Origin: Smallanthus sonchifolius
Lineage: Eukaryota > Streptophyta > Magnoliopsida > Asterales > Asteraceae
Assembly (NCBI GenBank): GCA_023525975.1
Contig: CM042032.1
Span: 23,442,001-23,506,000, forward strand
Direction: 5' to 3'
Length of the DNA: 64,000 bases
The notes beneath the pieces are model-generated. The model saw only the letters and a list, made by a program, of their open reading frames with translations, had not been told where the DNA came from and ran no database searches. Position numbers and translations under genes: made by a program. This document shows, in pieces, positions 31,780 to 42,504 of the stretch. Every line of letters begins with the position of its first letter. The stretch's first letter is position 1.

Positions 31780-34700
31780 GTCGAGAAGTCAAAGGAAAGG
31801 ACCCGAGCGTATCCACTGACACAAGAAGAAGCTAGGGGCGATCCAGATATGGTGTTAGGTACGTTCATCCTTGATCATACCTTTGTATCTGTACTATTTG
31901 ATTCAGGTGCTAGTAGGAGTTTTATATCATCCTCTATGTGTAGAAGAATGAAATGCAAAGTTACTAAAGTAGAACAGGCCTTTAATGTGGAAACTGCAGT
32001 GGGCAAGACTAGGGTAGTAAATGAATTGGTAGATAATTGCATGATAAAAATACATGGCCATAGATTCCCAGTTAGGTTATATGTTATGACCTTGGGAGGG
32101 TTTGATATATTTTTGGGTATGGAATGGTTGGCTGCCAACGAAGCCCGGATTGTATGTAGACGAAAGATAGTTCAGCTCAAACCTCTAGACGGTAGCGAAG
32201 TTTTGGTTTACGGGGATTGTGAAGGTTCGTTAACGAACGTCATATCGATGATAAAGGCAGAGAAGTATATAGGGCACGGATGCGAGGCCTACCTGGCCTA
32301 TGTAATAGACAATGATTTAAAAGTGAAAGAGTTGAAAGACGTACTAGTGGTATGTAAAATTCCGGAGGTTTTCCTGAGGAGTTACCTGGGTTACCACCTG
32401 ACCGGGAGACAAAGTTCCAGATAGACTTAGTGCCAGTGCCCAGCCCGTGGCTAAAGCACCATACTGACTTGCTCCTCTGGAGATGAAAGAGCTAATGATA
32501 TAGTTGGAAGAACTTTTGGATAAGGGTTTTATCAGGCCGAGCATTTCTCCATGGGGTGCTCCGGTTCTGTTTATAAAGAAGAAAGATGGTGCCATGAGAA
32601 TGTGCATCGACTACATAGAGTTGAACAAACGTACAGTAAAGAACAAATATCCGCTACCAAGGATCGATGATCTGTTCGACCAACTACAAGGCGTCAGATG
32701 GTTCTTCAAAATTAATCTGCTGTCGGGATATCACTAGTTAAAGGTAAGGGAAGAGGACATACCTAAGACAGCGTTTCGCACGCGGTATGGGCATTACGAA
32801 TTCCGCGTGATGTCATTTGGTTTGACCAATGCTCCAACAACATTTATGAGTATGATAAACCAAGTGTGTAGACCGATGCTGGACAGGTCAGTGATAGTAT
32901 TCATAGGCGACATACTTGTTTATTCGAAGAGTGAAGGTGACCATGCTTGTCATCTTTGAGAAGTACTAGAGTCGCTACAGAAAGAAAAGTTGTATGCCAA
33001 GTTCTCCAAATGCACGTTCTGGCTTAAGGAAGTCCAATTCTTAGGTCACGTTATTAACGCAGATGACATTATGGTTGCCCTAGCTATGATAGACGCGGTA
33101 CAAGAATGGGAAATCCCGAGGACACCAACCAAGATTCAGAGTTTTCTAGGATTGGCAGGTTACTATCGAAGGTTCATTCAGGACATCTCCAGAATAGCCT
33201 CGCCACTGACAAGGTTGACACATAAGGAAGTAAAGTACGAATGGGGTCAGTCCCAGTCTAAAGCATTTGAAGAGTTAAAGAAGAAGTTGACCCAAGCCCA
33301 AGTGTTAGCATTACCCGACGGTAACGAGGACCATGTGGTATATTCTGACGCTTCAGGACAGGGGTTAGGGTGTGTTTTGATGCAGAGGGGAAAGCTGATT
33401 ACATATGCGTCACGGTAGCTAAAGATTCACAAAGTTAACTACCCGACTCACGATTTGGTGCTCGCGGCAGTTGTCTTCGCGCTAAATATTTGGAGGCATT
33501 ACTTTACGGGGTAAAATGCACAATTTATTCAGATCACAAGAGCTTGTAGCATTTCTTTGAGCAGAAAGACCTGAATATGCGACAAAGGCGGTGGTTAGAA
33601 TTGCTGAAAGACTATGATTGTGAGATCCTATACCACCCGGGAAAGGCGAATGTGGTCGCTGATGCTCTAAGTCGTAAGGAGACTCATTCTCCTATTAGGG
33701 TGAAAGCGTACCAGTTGGTAATAACCCCAGATTTTATGGCAGAGCTAGAAAAAGCAAAGATAGAAGCACTAAAGGAAGAGAACCTAAAGAAAGAAAGAAT
33801 GGTCGGCCAACAGATGAAGTTACAAATAAACACTCATGGAGTGAGGACCAGATGTGGTCGCATGTGGGTACCGAAGGACGGAGAGATTAGGGCCAAAGTA
33901 CTCGACGAGGCCCATAAGTCTCGATATTCCATCCACCCAGGATCCACGAAAATGTACCAGGATTTGAAGAAAGAGTATTGGTGGCCTAACATGAAGAATG
34001 ATGTGGCCGGATATGTAAGCGAGTGTCTGACTTGCGCACAAGTTAAAGCCGAGCATCAGAAACCATACGGGAAAATCCAGCCTCTGGAAATACCCGAATG
34101 GAAGTGGGAGCATATCACCAAGGACTTTATTACAAAGCTGCCCCGCACAGCTAAAGGCCATGACACGATTTGGGTTATAGTGGATCGTCTGACGAAGAGT
34201 GCACACTTCTTACCGATCTGTGAAACCTATTCATCGAAGAAGCTGGCAGAAGTGTTTATCAATGAGATTGTGTCTCGTCAAGGCGTGCCAATATCGATTG
34301 TATCTGACCAGGACAAACGATTTACATCGAGATTCTGGAAAAGATTTCATGAGTCAATGGGTACAAGGTTGAACATCAGCACGACTTATCACCCACAGAC
34401 GGATGGTCAATCGGAAAGAACCATCCAGACATTGGAGGATATGATCCACGCATGCATTATAGACTTCGATGGCAGTTAGGATAGCCACCTACCATTGGCA
34501 GAATTCTCCTACAACAACAGTTACCACACCACTATTGGTATGCCGCCTTACGAGATGTTGTATGGTAGGAAATGTCAAACCCCAGTCTATTGGGGTGAGA
34601 TAGGACAGAAAGAGCTGGGAAGTTTAGAGGTAGTCACAGCAACCTCTGAGAAGTTTGACTAGATTAAGTCCAGAATGAGAGCAACACAGGACCGTTAAAA

Positions 34701-35160
34701 GTCCTATGCGGATAAGAGGCGAAGACCGATCGAATTCAATGTCGGGGATCAAGTACTATTGAAGGTTTCCCCCTGGAAGTGGATTATACGATTCACAAAG
34801 AGAGGGAAGTTAAGTCCAAGGTTCGTCGGACCTTTCATGATAATGGCGCGGATTGGTGAAGTTGCTTACCGGTTAGAATTACCTGATGAGTTGAGTGGAA
34901 TTCACCCGACCTTTCATGTGTCGCACTTGCGTAAGTGCTTGGTTGACGAATCAGCACACGTGCCACTTGACGACATCGAGGTAGATAATAGCCTCAATTA
35001 CATCGAGGAACCAGTCGCCATACTAGACAAGAAAGAGAAGTCGTTATGAAACAAAGTAATTCAGTTAGTCAAGGTACAATAGAATAATCGTAAAGGATCA
35101 GAAGCTACTTGGGAAACCGAAGCAGAAATGAAAGAGTTGTACCCGCACCTGTTTAAATTA
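31780..35160 (+). pseudogene. Element B pol: protease, RT, RNase H, integrase, chromodomain, decayed
   Basis: Protease LFDSGASRSF lies near 31895. A base loss near 32374 shifts the frame. Reverse transcriptase pieces ([13 protein letters not shown] near 32525; [12 protein letters not shown] near 32643) follow, with stops near 32735 and 32957. The catalytic motif reads FIGD (32899-32910) instead of FIDD, so an active-site aspartate is lost. RNase H pieces run to about 33670 with a stop at 33416 and a shift near 33500. Integrase (33577-34479) keeps its zinc finger and most of the D-D-E core but stops at 34477-34479. Further stops near 34661, 34696 and 35047 precede a chromodomain-like end (34950-35160). 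Clearly dead. Confidence 0.88.
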
Positions 35161-35165
35161 TATCA

Positions 35166-35183
35166 GGTTTCGAGGACGAAACC
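35166..35183 (+). ncRNA. Hairpin before polypurine tract, B
   Basis: GGTTTCG pairs with CGAAACC around AGGA. D has GAATTTCG/CGAAATTC around the same loop, so arm changes kept the pairing. Confidence 0.55.
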
Positions 35184-35203
35184 TTTTGTAAGAGGGGTAG
35201 ACT

Positions 35204-37395
35204 TGTAACATCCCGAAATTTACGATAAAGAATAAACGATGCTTGTGGAAGAATGAAAGAATAAGTGGGCTCGAGCGGATCGGGCCTTGGGCCGTGAGCA
35301 AGTGGCGCAAAAGGGGGAAGGGGAGGGGTAAAACCCTAGCCACCCTCTATTCTCCCCCACATTCATCATCTTCACCAACTAATCTAGAGAGAGAAAGTAG
35401 AGAGAGAAAGTTTCATAGCTCACCCATTGATCTCCTCGTTTGAGCCCGAGATCGTGGCTACACGTTACAGAAGACCAAAGAAGAAGGAATCAAGCCATAA
35501 CAGGTAACAACTCAACCTCATATCCGATTTCTGTATTGAAAATGGGTTTTATAGTTTCAAAGCGGGTTTTTATAAAAAGTTAGGATTTTTACGATTGAAT
35601 TGGACTAGAAAGCATTTATTTGGACGTAAAAAGATCGAGTCTTGGATCAAAAACGACGAAATCAGCCAAGAACACTTGAATCGTCTAAAAATTCTATGAA
35701 TGGTCCGAAAACTTCGAAAGGTCCAAAAAGTATGAACTTTTCGATCGGAAAATATTTGCGGACACCATAGATTTCGGACAGGACATTTCGATCGAAAAGT
35801 ATTTCGAACAAGACATTTCGATCGACATGTATTTTGGACAGAAAAGATTACGGACAATTGTTTTCGAATGAAATAGTCAATGATTAAAAGATATTTAACA
35901 TGTTAGTTTTCGGTCGAAAAGAGATTTCTATCAACAAAGATTTCGATCCAAAAATATTTCGATCAAATAAGATTTCGGACGGAAAGTTTTTCGAATGAAA
36001 AGGTTAGTTTTCGGTCGAAAAGATATTTCGATCAAGAACGATTTCGATCGAAAAATATTTCGATCGAATAAGATTTCGGACGGAAAGTTTTTCGCATGAA
36101 CCCTATAGGTTATAACCCTGTTTCAATCATGACCCTTGACAGATTTGTAACATTCCACCTGTGTCAAAGTTTCCTTGCTAAGTGAGATAGAACCAGTAGA
36201 AGTCAGGTGAGTTCTTATTGCCCTTTTTCCCTAACGGTTTTGGGCTGGCATTCATACTGTTAAAGAGGTAGTTTTCAAGGTTAAAGAATATTTTATAAGA
36301 ATTATATATTTTTATAAAATGAAAGACAAAGTATAGTATTTTATAAAAGGTTAATTTTATAAAAATAAAGTTAAAGTGTTAAAGAGAATAGTACTATCTT
36401 TGAAATGTAATTTCAAGAAAGTAAAGCAAAGTAAAGAATGGTAAAGAAGCTGCATCTCGGTGCAGCATGACAGTGATAGTGACAGATATCATATTATATG
36501 CTTATGTGTTATTTGTCTATGAGTTATGTGTTTGAATGGCATTATATTATGTGACATAGTATAAGTGCATAGTAGTTGCATAGTAGTTGCATTGTAGTTG
36601 CAAAGTAAAAAGTCCTGCAGGCAAGCAAAGTAGAAGTCTCACACTTCGGTGTGAGCAGGAAAAGGAGTCTTCACTTCGGTGTAAGCGAGAAAGTCTCACC
36701 CTGAGGTGTGAGCAGGAAAAGGTGTCTTCACTTCGGTGTAAGCGAGAAAGTCCCACCAAGAGGTGTAGGCACGACAAAGTAAAAGTCTAACCCTGAGGTG
36801 TAAGCGAGCAAAGGGATCCTGCCCTCGGGCAATGATTCATGTGTGAAAGTTAAAGTATGTTATAGTCACTTGTCTTGTACGAGTTAAATGTAAAGTGGCA
36901 AAGAGTAAAGGAGGATACCTTAACCGGTTACCTCAAAAGTAAAGTTTTAACGAAAGATATAACGTAACAGTTTTATAATTTTCACGTTGCAATGTTTTAA
37001 ACTAAAGCTAAAGTGTTTTCAAAGAAAGTGAAAGTAATGCTTATATTTTATTTTTATAAAACTAAGCTACCAAAAAGAAAGTTTTTTAGTTTAAAGTAAA
37101 GAAAGAACTCAGCAGCGTTAGGTGACTTTTAGTATGCATGACAGGTAGTAAAGGTAAAGCAAAAGTAAAGTAAAGGAGCCGTGAGGGCTGGATAGCATGG
37201 ACATCAGGTCGCCGCTCTGCAGACTGACATTTCCTGTTCTGATAGTTTATGTTTTAGACAATGAATTACTTTATTGTTTGATGAATGTTTTAATTTAAAG
37301 ACTTCCGCTGTAATAGATTCTGATTTCTGATTTAAGAACTATGTTTGTTAGGTTTTGTGCCAACTATGAGACGTACCCGGTTTTGGGGCGTTTCA
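35204..37395 (+). repeat. Element B 3' LTR (2192 bp, uninterrupted)
   Basis: It starts TGTAACATCCCGAAATTT after the purine tract AGAGGGGTAGA and ends GGGCGTTTCA. It shows the complete LTR and the site (near 35350) into which A inserted in the 5' copy. The donor-like site is at 36207 and the acceptor CAG ends at 37144. The next five bases, TTCGG (37396-37400), should be B's target duplication. Confidence 0.93.
36207..37144 (+). other. Putative LTR-borne intron, B 3' LTR
   Basis: CAG|GTGAGT donor and GCATGACAG|GT acceptor bound 938 nt. The UUCG hairpin series lies inside. Confidence 0.5.
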
Positions 37396-38032
37396 TTCGG
37401 ACTAACATTATCCTAAAGAAATATAACTTTCCTTCTCAAGGTTAAACCTCGTGGCTCCTGCTAAAAGTCCTCTGCAAGACAACACAAGAGAAGTAAAGAA
37501 ATACCGACACGGAACACATGGTCCAGCTAAGACACGAATGACTCGTTGAATACCCAAACTACCAATCAACCCATAATATTAAACCTATACTAACCCGGAC
37601 GTTGGTAGCACCAAGATTTGTATATAGACCATACAAACTCGAATAAGCTTCCCAAACAAGGAGTCTTGCTTAAGTAACTCATAAGATTTAAGATTAGTAA
37701 CTCGGTTTAAAGATTACGTATTCTTGTCTTTTTAAGATAAATTAAAAGAAAGACTTTAAGAACATAACATACTAAAAATACTTCATTATTATATAAAGTT
37801 CCACTAACACTTAGATAATGTGTGGAAGCGATCCAACACCAAGGGAGAGTGGGTATCGGTTGGCTCTTGTTTACTTGAATAAGAAGAATCATTCCATATT
37901 ACAATAACTAGAAAGGAAATTAAACAAAGAAAAGCTAAAAGTGGAACAAAATTGAGAGAGTTTCGGCCTTTTCAGAGCACTAGGGTTTCCACTAACCCGA
38001 TCTTGGACACCTAAATGCTTGGAATGAGCTTG

Positions 38033-38042
38033 CTATTTATAG
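38033..38042 (-). promoter_or_regulatory. TATA box of Z LTR
   Basis: Minus strand CTATAAATAG, a near-consensus plant TATA box, downstream of the LTR's palindromic repeats. Confidence 0.5.
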
Positions 38043-38062
38043 GCTAAGATTTGTGCAATACA

Positions 38063-38196
38063 CGGTCGTGCATTGGGATGCACGGTCGTGCAAAGCACCC
38101 ATTTCTTGCACATGAGGGAATCTGGAAGCTTTGGGAAAGTACATGACACGTGGCAGCATTTGCACGGCCGTGCAAGGCAATGCATGACCGTGCATT
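38063..38196. repeat. TGCACGGTCGTGCA-type repeats in Z LTR
   Basis: Four copies: ACACGGTCGTGCA, GCACGGTCGTGCA, GCACGGCCGTGCA and GCATGACCGTGCA. The core is that of the C and G arrays although the element is of another superfamily branch. Confidence 0.7.
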
Positions 38197-38453
38197 ACCT
38201 TATTTTGGCTTCTGTTGACCTTTTGACTTCCTATGTTGACTTATTGTGTACCTGATCGTTCAATTGGCTTTTAAGTGCTGACTTCCCCTTGATTTAGAGT
38301 ATTTTCTTCATATGTTTGCAAACAAGGGATAATTATCCTGATATTTTAAAAAGGAATGAATTAAGAATTAATTCCTATCAAAATGTTTAAAGTGTGATGA
38401 ATATGGGATAATTGTGCATGAAAAATATGTATAAATTATGACATATCCTAACA

Positions 38454-40559
38454 CCTCGCATTTAAACTTTACTTGTTCTCAAGCAAACTCATGCATGATT
38501 ATACCCATAGAATAAAACATTGATTTAATGTTAATCCAAAGTTTTGTCCCAAATGGTTAAACGACCTTCTTAAAAACAATGATTCGGTGTTTATAACTTT
38601 CGAGTGTTTCTTCCCAAGAGGGTAGTAAGCCTAACATACTTGATGGAACTATGATTATGCACAAAATTATAGTCTCACAAATGTTCACTCAACACTCGGG
38701 TTTGATATATGGATAAGGTATGTCAAGAAGAACACTCAATGTTATAATTAATGTTTGCATAATCATAGGCTTGTATAAAAATCAAATCTGCATCAATTGA
38801 CATAAAATATGTATATAAATCAAGAGGGCTTTGTAAAGGATTGTAATGATAGGCTTAGGGTTAGGGTAGGAAGTATTTGGGAAGAGTGGCTAAATGTTAA
38901 AATATTTGACTTGGCTTAATGATTAAAGGGCAAATAAACTCTTATAGACAGTGTGACTAATCTAAGGACTCTTTTAAGGTTAGATTGTCAAGACCAAATC
39001 CCTTCTTAAGAATGTAAACTCCTTCTTCTATTTGAAATACACATTACTATCAATTCACCATGGATTGTTCGGCTGTTTTCTCCTAATACATCGACCTTAA
39101 ATCAGCTTTGCATACTCCAATGTTTCGAGTAATTTTGATTCTATTCTGATGCGATTTCTTCAATAACTTGAGCGGTTATAAATTTCTTATTGCTGCCCCT
39201 TTTTTAAGAACCGAACGAGCTTCATTATTCCTTAAATCAAGCCAAGTAGATTTTTAACGAAAAGGGTTAAAAAGATAAAAAGGCTAATTTGTAGGTTTTG
39301 TAGTTGTGAAATATGGGTTAGAAATGAAAAAGAAAAAAGAAAAGGTTAAAGAAAATTGGTTAATCCTAATGCCTCAATCAGTTTTATGCATTCTTTTATT
39401 CCATGATCTTGAAGTGTATATCTTACACAAGTTCTAACATGCAAAGCAATGATTAGCAAACACTATATCAAACGAAATGAGCATGTGAAATATGTATGTA
39501 TGTGTATGATAATGCTCGAATAGGCTCAAATTCTCACATGAAACGAAAGATAGGGGGTATAAAACTAAAAATGTGCACAAACTTGTTTCTTTCTTTCTGT
39601 TTTGCTTTCTAATCTTCCTTATTTGTTTCCTCGGTTCACTTCAATGGTATTTCAAATTGTTGTTTTTATAAGCCCGTTTATGTCAAATGATTTTTAAGAC
39701 TCTTGCTGTTAGATTGTTTAAGAAGCTGTCATACTTACAGATTAATTGGCAATTTATTATGCTTAATCAGAAGTTGTCATGCTTACAAATTAAATTAGAA
39801 AAAGTTTTAATTATGAATCATGCATTCGTAGAGCTTGGGACAAGATTAGGCTGCCAATGTATTGGTAATCTTCCACCCCACACTTAAAAATTGACAATGT
39901 TCTCATTTTACGAAAATATGCTATGTAGTAAATGTCATGGATAAATGAGGGTGAAAGGAAACAAATACTCCCTTGATAAGACGTCATCACCATGCTTATG
40001 GTAGATCTCCACTACTGCCTAGAATGTGTTCCAAAGCACAAAACCAAAAACCTGTATTTCTTGCTATGCTACGCAATGCTCAAAATATAAAATAAGTACT
40101 AAAAATAAAGAAAGTTAACCTACTATTCGCCATACGTGGCGACCGAAAATGGTGGTGGTGGTGGTGGTGCCACCATATCAACGGTTACCTAAATAACCGG
40201 TAAAAAACCATAGTGTCAATGTATCATACAAACAAACAAAAACTGTTAAATGTCAAGAACCGCACACATCATCATCAAGAAAAAGAACCACAAATAACAG
40301 GGTGAGAGAGATGGAAGCTGCTACTAGAATGGAGGACATGCCCACTGCTGGTGCGGACCGGGAGGTTGCTGGTACTGCTGATGAGCATACGGGTTATATG
40401 TGTAATTATGAAAATCTTGTCATATACCAGCCATAGTATCCCCTAATTGACCCATCCGGTTAATCAAATCGAACATGGTAGGATCAACAGTAGTGTGATA
40501 CATACCTGTTCCTTGATTCCCTAACCGTCCCACAGGTGCCTCCTCATCCTCCAACACCT
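38454..40559 (-). other. Z non-coding 3' region
   Basis: No gene on either strand. Minus-strand AAGTGTGGGGTGG lies near 39885 and the GAACAAGTAAAGTTTAAATG motif near 38470. A (GGT)n microsatellite lies at 40149-40170. Minus-strand gag sequence may extend to about 40320 (MGQLGDTMAG near 40455). Confidence 0.5.
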
Positions 40560-41016
40560 CTACTTCACCCGTCCAAATATTACTTCGATGGCCACCAATC
40601 GGTACACCCTATTAAACTTCTTCATCATATGCATGTTGATTAACATTTGGATATCCACATGTAGAATGGGTAGGTCTATCTCAGTAAGTATACCAAGATG
40701 CACAGGAGGTAAGACGCCCAAATATGAAGCCAGGTGAGTGATGTAGGGTCGACCAAAGATATAGTTGTTAGGACAGTATCCAACATCTCGAGTAAAGAAC
40801 TTGGCCAAGCTATAGGCCAAGTTTCATGGAATCCCATTAATCAGGCAGTGCAGGTGGAGGAGATCTCTAATGCTCACTACTCTCGTGCTGTCCTTTCTTC
40901 CCCCAATGGAAAGGATAATGCACCGGTGAAGGTAACGGTGGAGAGGATGTCTGATCTGGGTGCTTTTCTAGCTATGCGGGTCAAATGGCCCGGATATAAT
41001 CCTACTCAAGAACCCT
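40560..41016 (-). pseudogene. Athila/Tat-like gag fragment of Z
   Basis: Minus-strand reading gives STRVVSIRDLLHLHCLI, then NLAYSLAKFF and GRPYITHLASYLGV. This pattern is known from Athila/Tat gag proteins. A TGA (expected TGG) between the two blocks and a TAG near 40965 break it. E cuts the upstream part at 41016. The plus-strand ORF 40734-41021 is only its shadow. Confidence 0.6.
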
Positions 41017-41127
41017 TGTAACACCTGCCACTAAAACGTCCAAGATTTGAGTAAAGTACAAACTATAAAGACTATAAGTGTAATTAACTTATAGATCAAG
41101 GTTCAAAATGTAGAAAACATGAAATTC

Positions 41128-41402
41128 CAACGGTAACGGACCGTCATGGACGGTAACGATCCGTTACGGGCTGAGTATTCAAAATCTGACGTGTGGAAAC
41201 CCTATAACGGATCGTCACACCTGGTAACGGTCCATCACAGCCTCAAAAGCCCCTGGGTTCGCCACGTATCACTCCGTAACGGACCATCACGCCTGGTAAC
41301 GGTCCGTCACGGCGCAAAATGACTAGAGGGCGACACGTGTTTGATGAATCGTGAAACCCTAATCTGGTGACGGACCGTCACCACCCGTAACGGTCCCTCA
41401 CG
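41128..41402. repeat. Palindromic TGACGGACCGTCA-type repeats in E
   Basis: About nine copies of a roughly 20-bp motif occur in pairs of opposite orientation: GTAACGGACCGTCATGG, GTAACGGTCCGTCACGG and GTGACGGACCGTCACC. Confidence 0.8.
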
Positions 41403-41417
41403 GGGTCAGATTTAGCC

Positions 41418-41427
41418 CTATAAATAG
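41418..41427 (+). promoter_or_regulatory. TATA box of E LTR
   Basis: CTATAAATAG lies just after the palindromic repeats, the same arrangement as in Z and F. Confidence 0.5.
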
Positions 41428-41736
41428 CTGGTCAAGTTCATTCATTTTTCTCATCCCAAACACGAATCTCACACTCTAAACTTGTTCCAGAGACGTCCTA
41501 GTGTAGGTCCACATGAATCATCTGCAGATCGATCTCGTGACAGGAAATCTCGATAACACGGAGTGCGGAATCCTTCATGTTAACGTATGTATACGAATTG
41601 ACAATAGAAACAGCAGGTAAATAAACTTCTCTTTGTATATCACCAAACACAGAGTTTACAGAATACAATCGTTCAATCCCCTTTCTTCTCTCTGTAGAAC
41701 CAAAGACTGATTGCTACTAAATTATTCTAAGTACAA

Positions 41737-41905
41737 ATGCTGCTGATAGGCTTATGAGCAGCATTCAACACATGTTGCTGCTGATAGGCTTATCAGCAGC
41801 ATTCAACACTTGTTGTTGCTGATAGGCTTATCAGCAGCGTTCAACACAAGTTGTTGCTGATATGCTTATCAGCAGCATCATTCTCATTCTTGCTGCTGAT
41901 AGTTG
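41737..41905. repeat. Palindromic GCTGCTGATA..TATCAGCAGC array in F LTR
   Basis: Four to five units of about 36 bp carry a 10-bp stem around GGCT, with spacer ATTCAACACTTGTT. Confidence 0.85.
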
Positions 41906-42192
41906 TGTTCCTTGAAGACAAATCATTGCAGTTGACTATCCATGCCAAGCGTCACTGACAACTTTCTGTAAAAGCGACTGACACACTCAAAGCAAAAGGA
42001 ACCTCAATGATGCAACCAATGACGGACGACAATGCTTTTCTCCAAGCATGCAAACAATGATGAATAAATAAAACGCTTCAATAAAGTTAGCTAGTTTAGC
42101 TTTAACGTGTATTATTAGCTTTTACATAAAAGATCAACGGTCTGTGTTAGATCTGATCCTTAGAATCAAGGGTCTGTCTTGATTCTAAGTTA

Positions 42193-42201
42193 GTATAAAT
42201 A
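42193..42201 (+). promoter_or_regulatory. TATA box of F LTR
   Basis: GTATAAATAC lies about 200 bp before the LTR end, a normal place for a Copia promoter. Confidence 0.5.
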
Positions 42202-42395
42202 CTGTGTAAACACTTCATTGTAAGTGTTCTTCTTCACTGAGTTTTCAATTGTAATCATTTATTTGCAAAAGCTTAATACAACAGTGTTCTTAAAAGCATT
42301 CTTTCTGCCTGTTCGATTACATTTGTGTAGTTGTTATTGTTTCCGCCAATTTCAACTAAGAACCGAACCATCTTGTAATTTCACGATCCTACAAG

Positions 42396-42407
42396 TGGTA
42401 TCAGAGC
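42396..42407 (+). other. Primer binding site of F
   Basis: TGGTATCAGAGC follows the LTR end after two bases. Confidence 0.9.
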
Positions 42408-42504
42408 TTTGGTTCAGATTAAACAAACTCACACTTGTTTAATCACTTCTGGTTCTATTCTAAACTTTCTCTTTGATCAAGTCACCCAAAATCACAAAAC
42501 AAAA

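Larger units (their letters stand above)
9371..37395 (+). mobile_element. Element B: older decayed Tekay-like element, host of A, C and D
   Basis: B resumes at 9371 inside its 5' LTR (LTR end 11493). It continues as a leader (to 11913), gag start (22131-22637), gag and pol (31060-35160) and 3' LTR (35204-37395). C and D lie inside it with target duplications. Its pol has many stops and shifts, so it is inactive. B's own 5' start lies before the window because A inserted into that LTR. Confidence 0.9.
37396..38453 (-). repeat. LTR part of element Z
   Basis: Read on the minus strand it starts TGTTAGGATATG at 38453 right after AAATGCGAGG, contains TGCACGGTCGTGCA-type repeats (38063-38196) and a TATA box (38033-38042), and is cut at 37396 by B. 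The rest lies left of the window. Confidence 0.65.
37396..41016 (-). mobile_element. Element Z: Athila/Tat-like remnant, minus strand
   Basis: On the minus strand the order is a gag fragment (41016 to 40560), a long non-coding stretch with AAGTGTGGGGTGG and a CTTGAGAACAAGTAAAG motif typical of Athila/Tat 3' regions, then an LTR (38453 to 37396). No pol is visible. B interrupts its LTR and E interrupts its gag, making Z the oldest layer. Confidence 0.7.
41017..41577 (+). repeat. Element E: LTR fragment
   Basis: It starts TGTAACACCTGCC, has GTAACGGTCCGTCAC/GTGACGGACCGTCAC repeats (41128-41402) and a TATA box, and is cut at 41577 by F. Its right part should follow F's 3' LTR outside the window. 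The family is not determined; the start and TATA arrangement fit a Ty3/gypsy LTR. Confidence 0.6.
41578..42393 (+). repeat. Element F 5' LTR (816 bp)
   Basis: It starts TGTTAACGTATG and ends GATCCTACA, three bases before the primer site. It holds palindromic repeats (41737-41905) and a TATA box at 42193-42201. The left limit is inferred from the TG start and the change of sequence character. Confidence 0.7.

Noticed and set aside
40149..40170. GGT microsatellite as a functional site
   Set aside because: A simple repeat in decayed Z sequence with no conserved context.
40734..41021. Plus-strand ORF ending at the E insertion
   Set aside because: The minus strand of the same stretch codes for a recognisable Athila/Tat-like gag; the plus reading matches nothing.
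42409..42504. Upstream extension of the F gag ORF
   Set aside because: It is in the leader right after the primer site; the ATG at 42505 fits the known SIRE gag N-terminus better.
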